A stretch of 9,022 nt of DNA from assembly GCA_040235415.1 (NCBI GenBank), contig JBECKR010000073.1, forward strand, positions 1 through 9,022, read 5' to 3'. The notes beneath the pieces were generated by a model. That model searched no databases and was not told where the DNA came from. It worked only from the letters and a program-made list of their open reading frames with translations. The stretch comes from JBECKR01 sp040235415. Its GTDB lineage: Bacteria; Acidobacteriota; Polarisedimenticolia; Polarisedimenticolales; Polarisedimenticolaceae. Both the position numbers and the translations under genes were made by a program. Of the stretch, positions 5,222 through 9,022 are shown one piece after another; positions within the stretch are counted from its first letter, which is position 1; each line of letters starts with the position of its first letter.

Positions 5222-5530
5222 ATGAGCGATTCGAGCAAGACCCCGGCGCCCGCGTCCCGCAAGCGCCGTTCGACGACGAAGACGACGAAGACCGCGAAGA
5301 CGACGAAGGCCGCGGCCCCGAAGAAGTCCGCGAGCAAGACCGCGACCCCGCCGGCCCCGCCGTCGCGGACGCAGGTGACCGTGGAGGAGCGCCGCCGGAT
5401 GATCGCGGAGTCCGCGTACTACCGCGCCGAGCGCCGCGGGTTCCCGGGTGTCGGCCACGAGCGCGACTGGCTCGAGGCGGAGGCCGAGGTCGACGCCCGG
5501 TTGCTCGGGCGCCTGCCGTCCGAGGATTAG
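5222..5530 (+). CDS. DUF2934 domain protein with Lys/Thr/Ala-rich N-terminal tail
   Basis: Protein of 102 residues. The C-terminal half (about 53-95) matches the DUF2934 pattern: a helix with R-x-x-I-A-x-x-A-Y-Y-x-A-x-x-R-G, then a GHERDWLEAEAEV stretch in which the Gly-His/Asp, Trp and Ala-Glu positions are the family hallmarks. The function of DUF2934 is unknown. The N-terminal half is a basic, low-complexity tail with TTK/TAK/AAPKK repeats resembling histone-H1-like tails, which suggests, but does not prove, nucleic acid binding. The start ATG 5222 has GGAGGT nine bases upstream and a strong -10-like TATACT before that; an in-frame GTG at 5180 lies upstream of the promoter and is rejected. 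The gene stops eight bases before the stop of the convergent giant repeat protein. It is divergent from the small membrane protein gene. Confidence 0.85.
   Translation: MSDSSKTPAPASRKRRSTTKTTKTAKTTKAAAPKKSASKTATPPAPPSRTQVTVEERRRMIAESAYYRAERRGFPGVGHERDWLEAEAEVDARLLGRLPSED
5273..5308 (+). repeat. Four nine-base tandem repeats coding Thr-Thr-Lys
   Basis: Four units of ACGACGAAG in frame, the third altered to ACCGCGAAG, coding TTK-TTK-TAK-TTK (residues 18-29) in the basic tail of the DUF2934 protein. Such short repeats can change copy number by slippage, so tail length may differ between strains. Confidence 0.75.
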
Positions 5531-5538
5531 CGCGCCGC

Positions 5539-8500
5539 TCAAGGGTCGGCGGACTCGAGCGTCGCGACCGGCGATCCCCCGGAAACCGTCGACGCGGACG
5601 CCGTCCAGGTGCGCCCGTCGGTCGCCGTCGCGACGACGGTCCAGCTCCCGGGCGGCATCGCGTCGATCTCGATCCGCCCTCCGGCGAGGCGCCATTCCGA
5701 CCGCGGGTCGCCGAGCCATCCGATCGACCGGAACGGCCGTCCGGCCGCGTCGCGGATCCGCACCACGGCGACGTCGGCGGTTCCCTCGAGCGCCGGCACG
5801 CGGATCGAAAGCCGGCAGGCCTCGGGCAGCACGGCGTCGAGCGGAGCGCCGGGCGCGGTCGCCGCGAGCCGTAGCGTCCCGGTCCCGGGAGCCGCCGCGA
5901 GCACCTCCCAAGTGCCGGGCGGGACGGTCGTGAACCGGACCGCGCCGTTCTCCCCGGTGTCGTAGCTGCCGCCGAGGAGCGCACGTCCGCTCGCGGGGTC
6001 GAGGATCGCGGCGGTGACGTCGGACGGGACGGCGCCGGTCGGGGTGCGGAACCGGAGCACGAGCCCCTCGGTCGCGTCGAGCGCGACCCGGAGCCCCGAC
6101 ACGTCCCGGCCTCCCTGGACCGTGACGGTGTCGGTGTGCGCCGCATACCCCTCGCGCGAGGCCGCCAGCACGAACGAGCCGTCCGGGACGTTGCCGACCT
6201 CGAACCGTCCCTCGGCGTCCGTGACGGCGGCGAGACCGCCCAGGAACGCGTCGGCCGGCCCCTCGGGAGGCTCGACCGTGACACGCACCCCCGCGATCGG
6301 GGCGCGATCGGCGGCGTCGACCACCCGCCCGCCGACGCGCGCGGTCGGGACGCGCAGCTCGACGTCGCGGCTCGAGTCGAGCGCGATCGCCTCGCCGTAG
6401 CCGATACCGGTCTCCCACTGCCGCACGTCGACGTCGTAGGTGCCGGCGTCGAGACCCTCGATCCGGAAGCGGCCGTCGCGGTCGGTGCGGGTCCAGCCGT
6501 CCGCGACGACGTCGCGTCCCCGCGCCGAGACCGCGACGCCCGGGAACGGGCGATCCCCGAGCAGCACGCGGCCCGAAAGCGTCAGGCCCGCGCCGAACAC
6601 GACGTCGACCGAGGTCTCGGGCGCCTCGTCCTCGATCGTCGCCTCGGCCGACGCCTGCCTTCCGTCTCCGACGGACGCGACGACCTGGAAGCGGCCGGAG
6701 CCGAGCCCCTCGACGCGGAACCGCCCTCGCAGATCGACCCCGGTCCGGCCGAACCCGCCGCCCTCGAGCCCGCGTGCGGTGACCGCGACCTCGGGGTAGC
6801 GCCGCTCGTCGATCCCGAGCACGCGGCCGACGAGAGCGTGGCCCGACCCGAGCGCGAGCGTGACGCCGGACACCGGCGCGCCCTCGACCCGTACCGCGAC
6901 GCCGTCCCGCATCGGGGCGAAGCCGTCCGCTCCGGCGGTCGCGCGGTAGTCGCCGTCCGCGACCCCGGCGACGTGGAACGCACCGTCCGGTCCGGCGTTC
7001 GCCTGCCGGCCTCCGAAGCGGCGCCCGGCGGGGGCCAGGGTGACCCAGGCGCCCGGCACCGGCATCCCGGCGGCGTCCACCACCGTCCCCTCGACGTCCT
7101 GCCCGCCCTCGAAACGGAAGTCGAGCGCGTTGATCCCCGGCTTCAGATCGACGTCCTTGACGATCCGGACGTACTGCTCCCCCGTGACCTCGATCGAGCG
7201 CGTGCCCGGAGCGAGACCCTCGAGGCGGTAGTAGCCGTCCCCGTCGGTCGGGACCCCCTCGCGCGGCATCGCGACCGGCGAGGCGCCTCCGGCGGTGTTC
7301 GCCTCGCGCACCGTAGCCCCGGCCGCGGGCGCGCCGTCGGGGGCGAGCACGCGGCCGACCAGCACCGCCCCCGGGTCGAGCGTCAGGACGACGTCGTCGA
7401 GGTCGGCGCCCTTCGGCACCGCGACGGGATCGAGCGTCGCCTCGCGGTAGCCGCTCGCGCTCGCCGAGAGCGCGACGTCGGCGGGCGCGACGTCCTCGAA
7501 CCGGAACCGGCCGTCGGCGTCGCTGTGCGCACCGTCGCGCATGATCGCGCGGATCCGATTGCCGCCCGCCGCGGCGGAGACGCTCCGGGTCAGCGTGACG
7601 TCGGCGCCGGCGATCGGGTCGCCGCCCGCGTCCAACACGCGCCCCGAGACGTTCGAGGCCGCGTCCAGCACGACCCGGATCGGCTCGCTCGCCGGCACCG
7701 CGATCCCCGACTCGTTCTTCGCGACGTAGCCCGGTCGCCGGAACGAGAGCGACAGCGACTCGCCGGCCGCGAGGTCGTCGAGCGCGAAGAAGCCGTCCGG
7801 GCCCGAGACCGCGTCCGGAAGCCGGCCGCCGCCGCCGCCGAACAGGAACGCCATCTCCCCGCGGCGCGCGATGCGGACCTCGACCGCCTCGATCCCGCCT
7901 CCCTCGGCGTCGACGACGCGGCCCTCGACCCGTTCGCCGGGCTCGAGCGCGATGGTGCCGGCGTCGGCGACCGGGGCGTCCTCGGTCGGCTCGAGACCCG
8001 GGACGGTGCGCCGGGCGTACCCCGTCCGGGTCAGCCGGATGTCCCAGGTCCCGGCCTCGAGGCCGTCGATGCGGAACCGCCCGTCCTTGTCGGAGTACGC
8101 GGCGCCGGGGGCGTCCTCCGGGCCGCCCCCGGCGAGCAGGGCGATGCGCCCGCGTCCGCGGCCCTCGCCACGAGCCGCGACGACCTCGACGTCGGCGAGC
8201 GCGGCGCCGTCCGCGTCCGTGACCGTCCCGGCGATCGCGAGCCCGGCGCCGAGGCGGAGCCGCACGCCGGAGCGGGTCCGGCGCGGCTCGAGCCCGAGGA
8301 CGGTCGCGGTCGCCGGCGCGAATCCGGGTGCTTCGCCCCGGACCTCCCACGGAAGGTCCGGATCGACCGGTCCCAGACGGAACCGACCGGCCCCGTTCGC
8401 GCGGGCGCGCGGGACCGAGGCCGCCGAGTCGCTCGCGAGCATGATCCGCATCGCCCCGTGGTCCGTCCGCCGCACGCGCATCGACACGCTCGCGCCCGCG

Positions 8501-9022
8501 ACCGCCTCCCCGTCGGGGCCCACCACGGTCCCCTCGACGCTCGCGCCGGGACGCAGCAGCAGCGTCGGCCCGGGCCGGCCGTCGTCGTGGACGGAGTGCC
8601 GCCATCCGCGGGTCTCGACGTGCTCCGGCGAGGCGGCGACGAGGTCGAGCGTCTCGCCCGGCGAGCCGGGCAGCGCGAACCCGCCGGAGGCGTCGGTGCG
8701 CACCGCGCGGCCGGGCGCCGAGGCGTCCCACACGAGCGCGCCCGAGACCCCGCGCCGGGTCTCCTCGTCGAGCGCCCGGCCGGGGACCCACACGACGTCG
8801 GGGAGCCGGAGCGTCCGCGCGATCCGCGCGGGGTCGTCCGGAGACGGGGCGTCGGAGCGGTCGATCCGCATCGGAGCGCTGCGGCCGTCCGAGGTCTCGA
8901 CGCGGATCTCGAGGAACCCCGCGGGCGGGAGCGGAACCTCGAAGACGCCGTCGTCGCCGGTGACGCCGAGCGGTAGTTCGGCGCGGGACGCGGTGACGAG
9001 CGCGCCGGCGACCGGGACGCCG
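5539..9022 (-). CDS. Giant tandem carboxypeptidase-regulatory-like repeat protein, N-terminus missing
   Basis: The visible 1160 residues run off the right edge with no stop, so the ATG at 8871 is internal and the true start lies outside. The protein is a chain of about 13 beta-sandwich units of the CarboxypepD_reg / transthyretin-like type: one partial and twelve complete units of about 83-103 residues. Most units begin with V-x-G-x-V-x-D-x-x-G, followed by P-[IV]-x-G-A-x-V, then D-x-D-G-R-F-R-[IVL]-x-G-L-x-[AP]-G-T-[YW]-[DE], and end with a V-x-L-x-[LP]-G junction. The last two units are more degenerate. No enzymatic domain, TonB-receptor barrel, PEP-CTERM-like tail or other C-terminal anchor is seen. 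Known proteins of this build are secreted or cell-surface scaffolds and adhesin-like factors, so an extracytoplasmic location is inferred; the signal peptide or lipobox would be outside the window. It converges with the DUF2934 gene. Confidence 0.9.
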   Translation of the reverse strand, partial: GVPVAGALVTASRAELPLGVTGDDGVFEVPLPPAGFLEIRVETSDGRSAPMRIDRSDAPSPDDPARIARTLRLPDVVWVPGRALDEETRRGVSGALVWDASAPGRAVRTDASGGFALPGSPGETLDLVAASPEHVETRGWRHSVHDDGRPGPTLLLRPGASVEGTVVGPDGEAVAGASVSMRVRRTDHGAMRIMLASDSAASVPRARANGAGRFRLGPVDPDLPWEVRGEAPGFAPATATVLGLEPRRTRSGVRLRLGAGLAIAGTVTDADGAALADVEVVAARGEGRGRGRIALLAGGGPEDAPGAAYSDKDGRFRIDGLEAGTWDIRLTRTGYARRTVPGLEPTEDAPVADAGTIALEPGERVEGRVVDAEGGGIEAVEVRIARRGEMAFLFGGGGGRLPDAVSGPDGFFALDDLAAGESLSLSFRRPGYVAKNESGIAVPASEPIRVVLDAASNVSGRVLDAGGDPIAGADVTLTRSVSAAAGGNRIRAIMRDGAHSDADGRFRFEDVAPADVALSASASGYREATLDPVAVPKGADLDDVVLTLDPGAVLVGRVLAPDGAPAAGATVREANTAGGASPVAMPREGVPTDGDGYYRLEGLAPGTRSIEVTGEQYVRIVKDVDLKPGINALDFRFEGGQDVEGTVVDAAGMPVPGAWVTLAPAGRRFGGRQANAGPDGAFHVAGVADGDYRATAGADGFAPMRDGVAVRVEGAPVSGVTLALGSGHALVGRVLGIDERRYPEVAVTARGLEGGGFGRTGVDLRGRFRVEGLGSGRFQVVASVGDGRQASAEATIEDEAPETSVDVVFGAGLTLSGRVLLGDRPFPGVAVSARGRDVVADGWTRTDRDGRFRIEGLDAGTYDVDVRQWETGIGYGEAIALDSSRDVELRVPTARVGGRVVDAADRAPIAGVRVTVEPPEGPADAFLGGLAAVTDAEGRFEVGNVPDGSFVLAASREGYAAHTDTVTVQGGRDVSGLRVALDATEGLVLRFRTPTGAVPSDVTAAILDPASGRALLGGSYDTGENGAVRFTTVPPGTWEVLAAAPGTGTLRLAATAPGAPLDAVLPEACRLSIRVPALEGTADVAVVRIRDAAGRPFRSIGWLGDPRSEWRLAGGRIEIDAMPPGSWTVVATATDGRTWTASASTVSGGSPVATLESADP
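5542..8796 (-). repeat. Twelve complete beta-sandwich units in tandem
   Basis: Counting residues from the first visible codon, units start at about 76, 159, 259, 362, 454, 551, 640, 727, 811, 894, 984 and 1068, ending at 1160. A thirteenth, partial unit (GVPVAGALV to VETSDGR) lies before them at the right edge. Conservation is at the level of protein motifs; no near-identical DNA repeats were noticed, so the array looks old and not recently expanded. Boundaries were set by eye at the V-x-G-x-V motif and may be off by several residues. Confidence 0.75.

Noticed and set aside
5117..8791. Minus-strand open frame of 1224 codons in another frame through the giant gene
   Set aside because: Extremely Arg/Gly-rich with no motif. 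The overlapping frame 5539-9022 carries regular beta-sandwich repeats and is clearly the real one.
6136..8976. Plus-strand open frame of 946 codons antisense to the giant gene
   Set aside because: Its apparent periodicity is the mirror of the sense-strand protein repeats; no initiation signals or domain.
5539..9022. TonB-dependent receptor or zinc carboxypeptidase assignment for the giant protein
   Set aside because: Only the carboxypeptidase regulatory-like fold is present; there is no plug, beta-barrel or zinc-binding catalytic motif in the visible 1160 residues.

Overview
The window is very GC-rich (about 70% or more by eye) with G/C-ending codons almost everywhere, so most long open frames are antisense or off-frame shadows. 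After removing these, nine protein-coding genes remain. The mix of a DUF2934 protein, a very long tandem carboxypeptidase-regulatory-like (transthyretin-like) surface protein and ordinary housekeeping enzymes suggests a chromosome of a GC-rich Gram-negative-type bacterium, such as an Acidobacteriota or Myxococcota relative. That placement is inference and weak. There are no tRNA or rRNA genes, CRISPR arrays, transposases, phage genes or plasmid functions, and no stretch over 300 bases lacks a gene.

Layout, left to right: an alkyltransferase-like DNA repair protein (+, cut by the left edge); a double-GNAT acetyltransferase (-); the tRNA 2-thiocytidine synthase ttcA (+); an adenosine-kinase-like PfkB sugar kinase (-), preceded on the same strand by a TauE/SafE (TSUP) transporter; a short serine hydrolase of the phospholipase/carboxylesterase family (+); a 94-residue single-membrane-segment protein of unknown role (-); a Lys/Thr/Ala-tailed DUF2934 protein (+); and the C-terminal 1160 residues of a giant repeat protein (-, cut by the right edge) built from about 13 tandem beta-sandwich domains.

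Transcription alternates strand almost gene by gene. All four tail-to-tail junctions are tight (overlaps of 4 and 10 bases, gaps of 6 and 8), which leaves no space between the genes for an intrinsic terminator. The three head-to-head gaps (141, 78 and 172 bases) carry short AT-richer blocks that look like divergent -10 elements, and each has small palindromes that could be operators. Only the transporter and the sugar kinase could share an operon. The genes do not form an obvious pathway.

I do not see a clear new multi-gene system. The points most worth a second look are the alkyltransferase-like protein with alanine at the expected arginine-finger position, the giant repeat protein with a recurrent Arg/Gly-hydrophobic loop in four consecutive domains, the palindromes in the divergent promoter regions, and the unknown small membrane protein.
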